Positions 41,010 through 48,966 of a stretch of DNA of 64,000 nucleotides are shown piece by piece. Numbering within the stretch: the stretch's first letter is position 1; each line of letters opens with the position of its first letter. The stretch lies in assembly GCA_040391135.1 (NCBI GenBank), contig JBEBYL010000008.1, positions 101,222 through 165,221 on the forward strand, in the 5' to 3' direction. The DNA is from G025836975 sp040391135. GTDB taxonomy: Bacteria > Pseudomonadota > Gammaproteobacteria > Burkholderiales > Burkholderiaceae_B. Under the pieces are notes generated by a model. It was not told the DNA's origin. It did no database searches and worked only from the letters and a program-made list of their open reading frames with translations. A program made the translations under genes and the position numbers.

Positions 41010-42595
41010 CGCGGGTTCTTCGACCGGTTCTCGTCGCGGTGTTGTGCGGCTTGCTGTCCGGCTGCGCCCTAAGTGAGCGCATGCGTCAGTTGGCGGGGTC
41101 GATAGGCGATGCGCAAGCCGCCATTCACGCCGGCCGCGAACACTTTTCGCGCTCCGTGGGAAGCGTCGAGGCGCGGCGCGAGGCTCAGGACGTTGCACGT
41201 CCCTGGCTGGCGGGCCGCTCTCAACCTTTGGCGCGCGAGCTGACGCTGCCGATGGCGCTTCGGGCGAACGTCAATACGACCTTGATGTTCGCGCAAGGGG
41301 AAATGGATCTTCCGGCTTTGGCTCAGCGCATTACGGCGGCGACGAATATTCCGGTGCATGTCCGGCCCGACGCCTTGCTTGCGCTGGATCATTTTCTTCC
41401 CCGGCTTAGCGCGGCGGGAGCGGGTTCGGCGCTTGCCGCGCCGGCAACGGTGGCGCTTTCGGGCGGCCCCGAGCCGCTGTCCCGCATCCTGGATCGCATC
41501 GGTGCGCGTTTGGGGGTGGCCTGGCGTTATCACAATGAGCGCATCGAATTTTACCGGACCGAAACCCGTGTGTTCAATGTGCGTGCGCTGACGCTCAATG
41601 CCAATGCGGAAGCGTCGCTGGGGCTGGGCGGGCGCACCGAGTCGGAAGGTTTCGTCAGCACGTCGCGCACCAGCCTGAGCAGTCCGGTGCATGATGTGTT
41701 GGCGGTGGTGCGCGCCCGCATAGAGCCTTTCCTGTCGCGGGCCGGCTTGCTGGTGGCGGAGTCGGGCGCCAGCTCTTCCATCGTCGTGACTGATACTCCC
41801 GATGTCCTGAGCCGGATTGCGCAGTATCTGGAGCAGGAAAACCGCGCCCTGACGCGGCGCGTCCGCCTGGTGTTCGAAGAACTCACGGTGGCCGTGCAAG
41901 ACAGCGCCGAAGCGGGCCTGGATTGGAACCTGGTGTTTTCCAGCGCAAAAGTGGCGGCCGCCATGAGCATGCCAGGCTCCAGTTTGGCCGAGGCGGGCGC
42001 GCTGGGCATAGGCCTGAACGAAGGGCCATTCAAAAGCTCCGAGGCGGTGATCAAGGCCTTGAGCCGGGTGGGCAAGGTCGTTCGCCGCAGCAGCCTGCCG
42101 GTGCTGACGCTGAACCGCAGGCCGGTTACGCATGCGGTGCGCACAACCTTCTCCTACATCGACAAGGTCCAGACCACGGCGCTGGGCCAAAGCGCGGGCG
42201 TTGCCTTGCCTTCGGTTTCAGTCAGCCAGCGCGAGGAAACGGTGGGATCCTTGCTGACGCTGGTTCCCGATGCGCAGGATGATGGCCAGATACTGTTGTC
42301 GGTGGCTTATGACAACACGGTCGCCCAGCCGCTGAAATCCGTCATGTTCGGAAGCAAGGACAACCCCCTGCAACTGCAGCAGATCACCATAGACGGCAAT
42401 GGGACGGTGCAGCAGGTGGTGTTGCAGCCGGGACAGCCTTTGATTATTTCCGGCTTCGATCGTACGCATGAAGAAACCGAGGGCCGGCGCTTGAACCCCG
42501 GTATTCCGCTGGCGCTGGGTGGCAGCGACCGCGCCTCCAGCCAGCAATTGACCACGGTGATGGTGGTCACGGCTCAGCTTGAAGAGGGCTTCTAG
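41006..42595 (+). CDS. pilN: type IVb pilus secretin PilN
   Basis: This is the outer-membrane secretin ring through which the pilus passes. The 529-residue lipoprotein (LLSGC, Cys20) has N-domains (about 70-290), with SSSIVVTDTPDVLSRIAQYLEQENRALTRRV typical of R64/BfpB-type secretins. The C-terminal secretin domain follows (about 300-525), ending with the GQPLIISGF and NPGIPLALGG segments. An in-frame start 81 bases upstream is rejected in favour of the ATG that overlaps the preceding TGA. The operon order and the match to R64 PilN are consistent. Confidence 0.9.
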   Translation: MTRVLRPVLVAVLCGLLSGCALSERMRQLAGSIGDAQAAIHAGREHFSRSVGSVEARREAQDVARPWLAGRSQPLARELTLPMALRANVNTTLMFAQGEMDLPALAQRITAATNIPVHVRPDALLALDHFLPRLSAAGAGSALAAPATVALSGGPEPLSRILDRIGARLGVAWRYHNERIEFYRTETRVFNVRALTLNANAEASLGLGGRTESEGFVSTSRTSLSSPVHDVLAVVRARIEPFLSRAGLLVAESGASSSIVVTDTPDVLSRIAQYLEQENRALTRRVRLVFEELTVAVQDSAEAGLDWNLVFSSAKVAAAMSMPGSSLAEAGALGIGLNEGPFKSSEAVIKALSRVGKVVRRSSLPVLTLNRRPVTHAVRTTFSYIDKVQTTALGQSAGVALPSVSVSQREETVGSLLTLVPDAQDDGQILLSVAYDNTVAQPLKSVMFGSKDNPLQLQQITIDGNGTVQQVVLQPGQPLIISGFDRTHEETEGRRLNPGIPLALGGSDRASSQQLTTVMVVTAQLEEGF

Positions 42596-42603
42596 GAGCG
42601 GCC

Positions 42604-43911
42604 ATGGCGGAACCTCTACTGCTTTCCTTTCATTCCGCGACGCTGGTGTTCGGCCTGGATTGGTTTCCCCTGATAGGAGCCCGGGCGGACCGCCTGGGCA
42701 TGCGCATCGCCAAGCGCCGTCGGTCCACGCATTGTGTCCTGGCCGGCGAGGGAGCCGGGTCGGTCGGCTTGCTGGCCCTGAAGGTCGGGCCGTTGCAGAA
42801 ACGAACGCTCTACTCGGCAGCGCAGAATGTAGCGGCGCTTTTTGCGGCAGGCACGGTCGTATTGCTGATGGAGCTGGACGCGGCGGGATACTGGCTGGTG
42901 GCCATACATGAAGGGGCCGTGGTGGCGCGCACCGACCGTTTTTATCCTTCACGCGAGGCGGCGAACGATGTACTGGCCGAATTGCGCCTGGCCTATCCGC
43001 AACTGATGGTTCTGGGAACGCCCAACGCGCCTGGCATCCCGACCATGGCGGATATCGAGGCCGCCTGCTCTTCATCCACGCAATTGCGCCGGATTTCCGG
43101 CTGGAAGCCTTTTCTGCCATGGCCGGTGCAGTGGTTCGCTCTTGTTCTCGTACTGGCGCTGCTGTTGCCGGCCGCATGGCGAGCCCTGCGCCTGGATCAT
43201 GCACAGGCCGGCACTCCTGTGCGCAAGGATCCGGTGCAGGCCTGGCGGGACGCGATAGCCCATTCCGCCCAGGGGCGCTATGTCCATGGCGCGCATGGCT
43301 CGCGCCTGCTGCTTGAAACCTTCTATGCCTTGCCGGTCCGCCTGCGCGGATGGCACTTGCGTCAGGCCGAATGCGTGCCGCAAGCGGTGCAGTGGCAATG
43401 CCAGGCCCGCTACGAAAGGCGGGAGCCGGGCGCAAGCAATAAAAGTTTCCTGGAAAAAATCCAGCCGGAATGGAAGGTCCAGTTCACCTCTCTGGATCAT
43501 GCCTTGGCGGTCTGGAGAACGGCTTCGGGCGGTGTGCCGCTGGCCCACCAGCGCCTGGCCGACAGCAAGGCGAACGAGCGTCATTTCTTCAGCGCCTTGC
43601 AGGGATTGCGCTCGGGTTTTGCAGATGTGCAGGTCGGCAAAACATTGCCTATCCCCTTGTCGGCTCCCACGGACGGGCAGGGCAGGCCCATTTCACGTCC
43701 GGCGCACTTGCTCGCGTATTCCTCCCGGTCCGTGCAGCTAAGCGGTCCATTGCGATCGGCGGGCCTGCTGCTGCCTCACATGTCCTTCATCGCATGGAAC
43801 AAGGCCGCGCTTACCTTGCATGATGTCAATGCGCCCAGCGCCAGAGACAGCGGCTTGACCCTGACACTACAAGGAGTCCTGTATGAAAACGAAAACCCGG
43901 CCACGTCTTGA
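42604..43911 (+). CDS. pilO: type IVb pilus assembly protein PilO
   Basis: This 435-residue bitopic inner-membrane protein has a cytoplasmic N-terminal part of about 175 residues, one helix at about 177-193 (WFALVLVLALLLPAAWRAL), then a periplasmic part. It fits the R64 PilO/PilO2 family, which links the secretin to the inner-membrane platform. The identification rests on topology, the segment GYWLVAIHEGAVVARTDRFY, and gene order. It starts after AGGAGCG, eight bases past pilN, and overlaps pilP by 29 bases. Confidence 0.85.
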   Translation: MAEPLLLSFHSATLVFGLDWFPLIGARADRLGMRIAKRRRSTHCVLAGEGAGSVGLLALKVGPLQKRTLYSAAQNVAALFAAGTVVLLMELDAAGYWLVAIHEGAVVARTDRFYPSREAANDVLAELRLAYPQLMVLGTPNAPGIPTMADIEAACSSSTQLRRISGWKPFLPWPVQWFALVLVLALLLPAAWRALRLDHAQAGTPVRKDPVQAWRDAIAHSAQGRYVHGAHGSRLLLETFYALPVRLRGWHLRQAECVPQAVQWQCQARYERREPGASNKSFLEKIQPEWKVQFTSLDHALAVWRTASGGVPLAHQRLADSKANERHFFSALQGLRSGFADVQVGKTLPIPLSAPTDGQGRPISRPAHLLAYSSRSVQLSGPLRSAGLLLPHMSFIAWNKAALTLHDVNAPSARDSGLTLTLQGVLYENENPATS

Positions 43912-44356
43912 CTCCGCCATTTTGGCGGGCGCCTTGTGGTTGACGCCATGCATGGCGCATGGCCTTGCGGCGGCCGAGAACGACAGCGCTTCCTTGCAGA
44001 TGTCGGTGCGCGAACTGATGCGCCTGGATGCGGAGCTTGCCCTGAAGCATCTGAAGAACCGCATGCGTAAAGAGCATCCGGGCACGGAGGCCATCGAGGC
44101 CGGCGCGGAGCTGGCAAACAGCGCTGCGCTCAGGCTGGTGGCGATATACGGCGTGGGCCGGAATCTGCTTGCGGAAGTCATGATAGGCCCGCGCCCTCAT
44201 ATCTATCTGCGCGGCAAGGCGCTTGCGGTGGGTGCAAAAGCGGGGCCCTCGGAGTACCTGCTGCGCGGTATCTCCGGGTCCTGCGTGCACCTGGAGCGCC
44301 GGCAGGAAGCCCACACCTTGTGCCTGCACCCGGGTTTATGGACGGCAAGGCAATGA
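43883..44356 (+). CDS. pilP: type IVb pilus assembly protein PilP
   Basis: This 157-residue exported protein has a signal peptide (about 1-31) with a likely cleavage near HGLAA. The rest resembles R64 PilP in length and in the C-terminal pattern VAIYGVGRNLLAEVMIGPRPHIYLRGKALAVG. PilP is thought to work with PilO under the secretin. The start follows AAGGAG inside the end of pilO. It shares an ATGA with the ATPase gene. Confidence 0.82.
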   Translation: MKTKTRPRLDSAILAGALWLTPCMAHGLAAAENDSASLQMSVRELMRLDAELALKHLKNRMRKEHPGTEAIEAGAELANSAALRLVAIYGVGRNLLAEVMIGPRPHIYLRGKALAVGAKAGPSEYLLRGISGSCVHLERRQEAHTLCLHPGLWTARQ

Positions 44357-46068
44357 AGCCATTCTCGTCCTGGCGGCGGCCGGCGCCGCTGCGGCTGCAT
44401 GCGCGGGAGCCTCACCCGCGCTTCGACGCCGCCGCCGCGGTCGTCATTTCCCATGCCGATCAACTGGCCGGGATGGTGCCGCGTTTCTCATGCTCATTAA
44501 GCGCGCAGTTCGATGTCGAAGGTCTGGCGGGGCGCCTGAGCCCGGTCCTGCTTGAGGACCGGACGGTGGCGCTGTTTGCCCTGGCCGAGCATGTGGGCGG
44601 CGATCAAGCCGATGAACTGGCCCGCCGCATCGCGCAGCGGGGCTACCGGCTGGCCGATCCCGCCCGCTATGTGCTGGCGGCGCCTTTGCTGCTGGCCATC
44701 GCTCGTGGCCAGATCACCGCGCAGTCGCTGGCCAGCGCACCCGCTATCCGGCTGGAGCATTCAAAGACCGCATTGGCCGATGCTTTCCAGGACCTGCTTG
44801 AGTGGGGCGTGCGGCATGAAGCCAGCGACATCCATCTGAATCTGCGGCTGCGTGAAGCCGAGTCCGAGGTGAAATATACGGTTTCGGGGCGCTATCTGGC
44901 GCCCGAGCGCTTTCGCCGCATGCCCACAAGTACGCTGATGGACATGCTGTCGGTGGCCTGGATGGACATACGCGGCGGCAACGGCGCGGTGTTCGATCCG
45001 TCGATCGAGCAACAAGGCGCGATGGTGCGGCAGGTCGATGGAAAGACCGTCATGCTGCGTTGGTCGTCGCTTGCGGCGGATGCGGGTCCCAGCATCTGCC
45101 TGCGCCTGTTGCTGCGCGATCCGGCTTCGCGCCTGCCGACGCTGCAAGCCCTGGGCTATCTGCCCGACCAGGTCGAACAGATCGACCGCGCGATGCTGTC
45201 AGAAAGCGGTGCCGTCGTATTCGCCGGCGCAGTCGGGTCGGGCAAGTCCACCACGCTCGCCGCGCTGATCGCGCGCCTGCCTTCGCACCGCAAGATCGTC
45301 ACGATAGAGGATCCGGTCGAATACCTGATTCCGGCCGCCATTCAGAATACCGTCGTCCGCAATCTGGATGCCGCCGCCCATGATGGTTATGCCGCCAAGC
45401 TAAGAGCGCTCAAGCGATCCGCCATGAGCGATGTCCTGCTGGGAGAAATCCGCGATGTGGAAACAGGCAGGGCCTTCATGGACTTGGCCGGTTCCGGCAT
45501 CAATGTCTACACCACGGTTCATGCGCCATCGGCCGCGCTGATTCCACAGCGGCTGGCTTCCGACTTCATCGGTGTGTCCCGCGATTTCCTGGCGACGCCC
45601 GGCATGCTGAAGCTATTGGTGTTCCAGGCGCTGCTGCCCGTCCTGTGCGGGCAATGCGCGCTGCCTGTTGAAACTTTGCTTGATGCGGAACCAGGCCTGG
45701 ATGGTAACGGCTGCCGCGCAGGCGATCAGTGGAGCGGATGGCTGGAGTCCCTGCGGCAGCTGTATCCCGCCGGCGCCGGCACGTGGCGCATACGCAATCC
45801 TCAAGGCTGTCCAGCCTGCGCCAAGGCGGGCTTGCCGCAGATGAATGGGTATGCGGGGCGCACGGTGGTCGCGGAAATCATCGAGCCAGGGATCGCGCAC
45901 GAGGCCAATCGTTCGGCTCAGGATTGCGCCATGCTGAAGGCCGGGGAGGGCGCCATCGATCCGCGCGATATCGAAGCGCGCTTCCAGGCATTCGAAACAC
46001 AGCGCCTGCAGCGCCATGCGCGCCCAGGGCGGGGCGGCCAGCATCCCAGATTGCGGGTGGTGCCATGA
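44353..46068 (+). CDS. pilQ: type IVb pilus assembly ATPase PilQ
   Basis: This GspE/PilB-type hexameric ATPase of 571 residues powers pilus extension. It has the ASDIHLN segment (157-163), Walker A GAVGSGKST (292-300), the Asp box TIEDPVEYLI and the Walker B region SDVLLGEIRDVETG. Cysteine pairs near the C-terminus (CGQC and CPAC) resemble the zinc site of such ATPases. The start at the ATGA overlap with pilP is preferred over GTG 44320 or ATG 44338. In R64-type operons the name PilQ means this ATPase, not the secretin. Confidence 0.92.
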   Translation: MKPFSSWRRPAPLRLHAREPHPRFDAAAAVVISHADQLAGMVPRFSCSLSAQFDVEGLAGRLSPVLLEDRTVALFALAEHVGGDQADELARRIAQRGYRLADPARYVLAAPLLLAIARGQITAQSLASAPAIRLEHSKTALADAFQDLLEWGVRHEASDIHLNLRLREAESEVKYTVSGRYLAPERFRRMPTSTLMDMLSVAWMDIRGGNGAVFDPSIEQQGAMVRQVDGKTVMLRWSSLAADAGPSICLRLLLRDPASRLPTLQALGYLPDQVEQIDRAMLSESGAVVFAGAVGSGKSTTLAALIARLPSHRKIVTIEDPVEYLIPAAIQNTVVRNLDAAAHDGYAAKLRALKRSAMSDVLLGEIRDVETGRAFMDLAGSGINVYTTVHAPSAALIPQRLASDFIGVSRDFLATPGMLKLLVFQALLPVLCGQCALPVETLLDAEPGLDGNGCRAGDQWSGWLESLRQLYPAGAGTWRIRNPQGCPACAKAGLPQMNGYAGRTVVAEIIEPGIAHEANRSAQDCAMLKAGEGAIDPRDIEARFQAFETQRLQRHARPGRGGQHPRLRVVP

Positions 46069-47198
46069 TGTTCCCGCCGCGCCCGGTTTTCGGCGGACGG
46101 CCGCTGCAATCCCTGCTCTCGATGTTCGACGGCTGGCGCTTCAGGGCGGCGCGCGCCGATTACTACGATTACCTTTCCGTCTTGTTGCAAGGCATGCAGG
46201 GCGGCAGGACGCTGAAAACGATTTTTGACTCCGACGCGCGTCGCTACGGTAGCGGGTCCGTGCGCGGCCGCCTGTCGCATCGCTGGCTGTACGCTTATCA
46301 GGCGGCGGGCGGTGACCTGTATGCCGCCTGGGTGGGCAGCTTCCCCCAGGCCGAGCTCAGCCTGATACGGGCCGCCCAGGCGCTGGGCAACGCGGCGCTG
46401 GTCAGGACGCTGGGAGAACTGTCCGCCGTATTGCGCTTGTTGCGGCAGGCCCGAAGCATCCTGGGTTCCACCTTATGGGCCGCCGCGTTGGCCGTACTGG
46501 CTGTCTTTGCCATGCTGCTGGCGGTTCCAGGGTTTACGGTGCCCCGCTTGCTGCATACCTTTTCTTCGGTTCCCGTGGAATACCATGGCCGCCTTACCTC
46601 CGGCCTGCTGCGCTGGTCGGAGCTCATCCAAGCGCATTGGGTATTCGTCGCCGTCCTGACGGCGGGAAGCGCGGGGCTGGTGCTGTGGTCCTTGCCCAAT
46701 GCGTCGGGGCCGCTCAGGCGCGGGCTGGATCGCTACTCGGTGTGGCGCATCTACCGCTACGTCCAGGCCTTGCGCCTGTTGAGCCTGCTGTCCATATTGC
46801 TGGGCCGCGGCGATGTCGGCGCGGTCCAATTGAAGACCGCGCTTTTCCTATTGAAGGGCGGCGCCTCGGTCTGGCAAGAGGCGCAGGTCGACGGCATGCT
46901 GGCCCGCATCGATGCGGGCATGACGGGGGCCGAAACATTCAACACGGGCTTGCTCGATCGCGAGCACTTCTGGTTCCTGAGCGACATGATCATGGCGCGC
47001 GGCCTGCACGCCGGGCTGGCGCTGGCGGCGGACCGCTTGCGGGTCCATGTGCTGCAAGCTGTGGCGCGGCAGGCCCTGGTCTTGCGCTGGTGCCTGCTGC
47101 TGGCGAGCCTGCTCTGCCTTCTGGGCCTGAGCGCGTGGCATTACGCCGTCATCGACGAACTGCGCCGCTCGCTAATGCTTTTTCACGCAAGCCAATAG
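46065..47198 (+). CDS. pilR: type IVb pilus inner-membrane platform protein PilR
   Basis: This is a GspF/PilC-like platform protein of 377 residues. It has the paired type II secretion F domains around helices at about 140-165, 195-215 and 345-365, and the typical segment YDYLSVLLQGMQGGRTLKTIF at the N-terminus. It interacts with the ATPase encoded directly upstream, and their ATGA overlap suggests coupled translation. It lacks the longer N-terminal region of plasmid relatives but looks complete. Confidence 0.88.
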   Translation: MMFPPRPVFGGRPLQSLLSMFDGWRFRAARADYYDYLSVLLQGMQGGRTLKTIFDSDARRYGSGSVRGRLSHRWLYAYQAAGGDLYAAWVGSFPQAELSLIRAAQALGNAALVRTLGELSAVLRLLRQARSILGSTLWAAALAVLAVFAMLLAVPGFTVPRLLHTFSSVPVEYHGRLTSGLLRWSELIQAHWVFVAVLTAGSAGLVLWSLPNASGPLRRGLDRYSVWRIYRYVQALRLLSLLSILLGRGDVGAVQLKTALFLLKGGASVWQEAQVDGMLARIDAGMTGAETFNTGLLDREHFWFLSDMIMARGLHAGLALAADRLRVHVLQAVARQALVLRWCLLLASLLCLLGLSAWHYAVIDELRRSLMLFHASQ

Positions 47199-47226
47199 GG
47201 GCCGGCGTATTTCTCAAGGAGCTGTC

Positions 47227-47790
47227 ATGCCGACAGGTATCAATCATGCGCAGAAGGGGTTTTCGCTTATCGAGGTGTCCATCGTCACGGCGATCGTGTT
47301 GCTGCTGGCCATTATCGGTGTTCCCGCCATAGGCGGCTACGTGGTCGAGAACAAGGTCCCCAAGGTCGGCGAAGAGCTGGCGCGCTTCATTTTGCAAACC
47401 AAGATCAACGCGCCCAATGGATCTGGGACGCCCTATGCCGGCATTCATACCTCCAACTTCGCCAATATGGTGCGCGACTCCAGCGTATTTTCGGTATCGG
47501 GCGCCGACTCATCCGTGAAGGTGTTGCACGGCCTGGGGACCGATGGGCAAGTCAGCGTGGCCGAAGAGGAGGCGGGATCGGCGTTCTCCATTACCTTGTC
47601 CAAGGTTCACGATGCGGCATGCCCCTCGATCGCCTCTGTCATGCAGCGGGTGTCCGAGACCATTACGGTTGCGGCCGAAGGCCAGACGGCGGCGACCGTC
47701 AAAGACGGCAGCATCCATTACAGCGCGCTGGCGGCGGAATCCAGATGCGCCAAGGGCAATGTGAATACCTTCGTTTTCACCGCAAGCTGA
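47227..47790 (+). CDS. pilS: type IVb major prepilin PilS
   Basis: This 187-residue prepilin has the leader MPTGINHAQKG, cleaved before Phe12, then FSLIEVSIVTAIVLLLAIIG with Glu at mature position 5, the type IV pilin assembly helix. A pair of cysteines (DAACPS and ESRCAKG) can close the C-terminal disulfide loop. Size and sequence fit PilS of R64-like thin pili. The start follows AAGGAG, 28 bases after pilR. Confidence 0.92.
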   Translation: MPTGINHAQKGFSLIEVSIVTAIVLLLAIIGVPAIGGYVVENKVPKVGEELARFILQTKINAPNGSGTPYAGIHTSNFANMVRDSSVFSVSGADSSVKVLHGLGTDGQVSVAEEEAGSAFSITLSKVHDAACPSIASVMQRVSETITVAAEGQTAATVKDGSIHYSALAAESRCAKGNVNTFVFTAS

Positions 47791-47796
47791 CGGTTC

Positions 47797-48825
47797 ATGG
47801 GTACGCATGCGCAACAGGGCTTCGCCCTGCTCGAATTTATCGTCGCCGCGTTGCTGGCGACCTTGGTGGCGGTATGGGGAACGAATACGCTGGTCAACGC
47901 CATGAGCGACGCCAGGGCCCAGGATGGCGCGGTCTGGATGCTGTCGCTAAGAAATTCGGCGCAAGGCTACCTGGAGCGCTATGCAAACCTGCTGGCCCAT
48001 GCCGAGCATTCGCAAGCCCTGGACAGCCAAGGCTATGCCGATTGGGCCGCGCCCACTCTGGCGGAACTCAAGGCCGATGCGCTGTTGTCGCCCGGCTTTC
48101 CCGAGCGGGCCGCGATCGGCGGGGCTACGCTGCGCATCGTGCGCGACGGCCTGTGCCCCGGTCCGGATTGCCGCATCCAGGCATTGGTGCACAGCAACGC
48201 CCCGTTCGTCCATGGGGGCACGGACCGGGTCGATGCGCAAAGCGTGGCCCGCTTCCTGATGGCCGCCCAGGGTATGGGCGGCTGGGTCATGCCTGCGCAG
48301 CCCTTGCTGGTGCGCGGACCGGCATTCGCGTTTCCCAATCCTCCCTGGCCGGGCCCTGCGCTGCCGCCCGGGACCGTGGCCATGGCCATTACCAGCGAAC
48401 AACTGGGCAGCGCGGATTTTCTTCGCGTGGGCGATACGCGCGATCCGGATTTCCAGGGGCCGGCCCGCATTCGGGGCGACGTCGTTGCCCGTTCCGACCT
48501 GCTCATAGGCCGCTACTTGCACCTCGAGACGCAAGAAGAGCGGTTTGCGCCCTGCGGGCGGGACGGCGCGGTCGCGCGGGAAGCCGATCAGGGCGGCCTG
48601 CTGATCTGCCGCGAAGGAAGCTGGCGAACCGCCAGCCGGGGCGGCGCCGGCGGCTTTTCCACCAACCATCTGCGGGGCTGCTCCAATAGCAAGGGCACTT
48701 CCACGGCCAACCCCGTCACAGGCGCCTGCTCCTGTCCCGCCGGCGCCGCCATGGTGCAGATATCGGACAGCGGGCCGCAAGAATTTCCCGAAGGGCGCAC
48801 GGTGGGCTATCTGTGCCTGGATTAA
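47797..48825 (+). CDS. pilV: PilV-like minor pilin with C-terminal adhesin region
   Basis: The 342-residue protein has a prepilin-type N-terminus MGTHAQQG|FALLEFIVAALLATLV (Glu at mature position 5). A long variable body follows, then a cysteine-rich C-terminal part (CGRDG, LLICREG, GCSNSKG, GACSCPAG) like the receptor-binding ends of PilV tip adhesins. In R64 the 3' end is switched by a shufflon. Here no repeat cassettes or recombinase follow, so the adhesin is fixed. It is the last gene of the operon. Confidence 0.83.
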   Translation: MGTHAQQGFALLEFIVAALLATLVAVWGTNTLVNAMSDARAQDGAVWMLSLRNSAQGYLERYANLLAHAEHSQALDSQGYADWAAPTLAELKADALLSPGFPERAAIGGATLRIVRDGLCPGPDCRIQALVHSNAPFVHGGTDRVDAQSVARFLMAAQGMGGWVMPAQPLLVRGPAFAFPNPPWPGPALPPGTVAMAITSEQLGSADFLRVGDTRDPDFQGPARIRGDVVARSDLLIGRYLHLETQEERFAPCGRDGAVAREADQGGLLICREGSWRTASRGGAGGFSTNHLRGCSNSKGTSTANPVTGACSCPAGAAMVQISDSGPQEFPEGRTVGYLCLD

Positions 48826-48966
48826 GGAGCTCGTGCCCAGGCGACTTCTGTGCTGGCATGCAACAGCCCGGCGCGGGGCGGGGGGAGGGCGGCGGCGCAG
48901 CTTGGCGCTTTCATCAAAACTCCCTCTATAATCATTGGTTACCCAATAAATTAGTGTTTTTCTGCA

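Noticed and set aside
47797..48966. Shufflon at the 3' end of pilV
   Set aside because: No inverted 19-bp-type repeats, alternative C-terminal cassettes or Rci recombinase gene follow; alaS begins 141 bases later.
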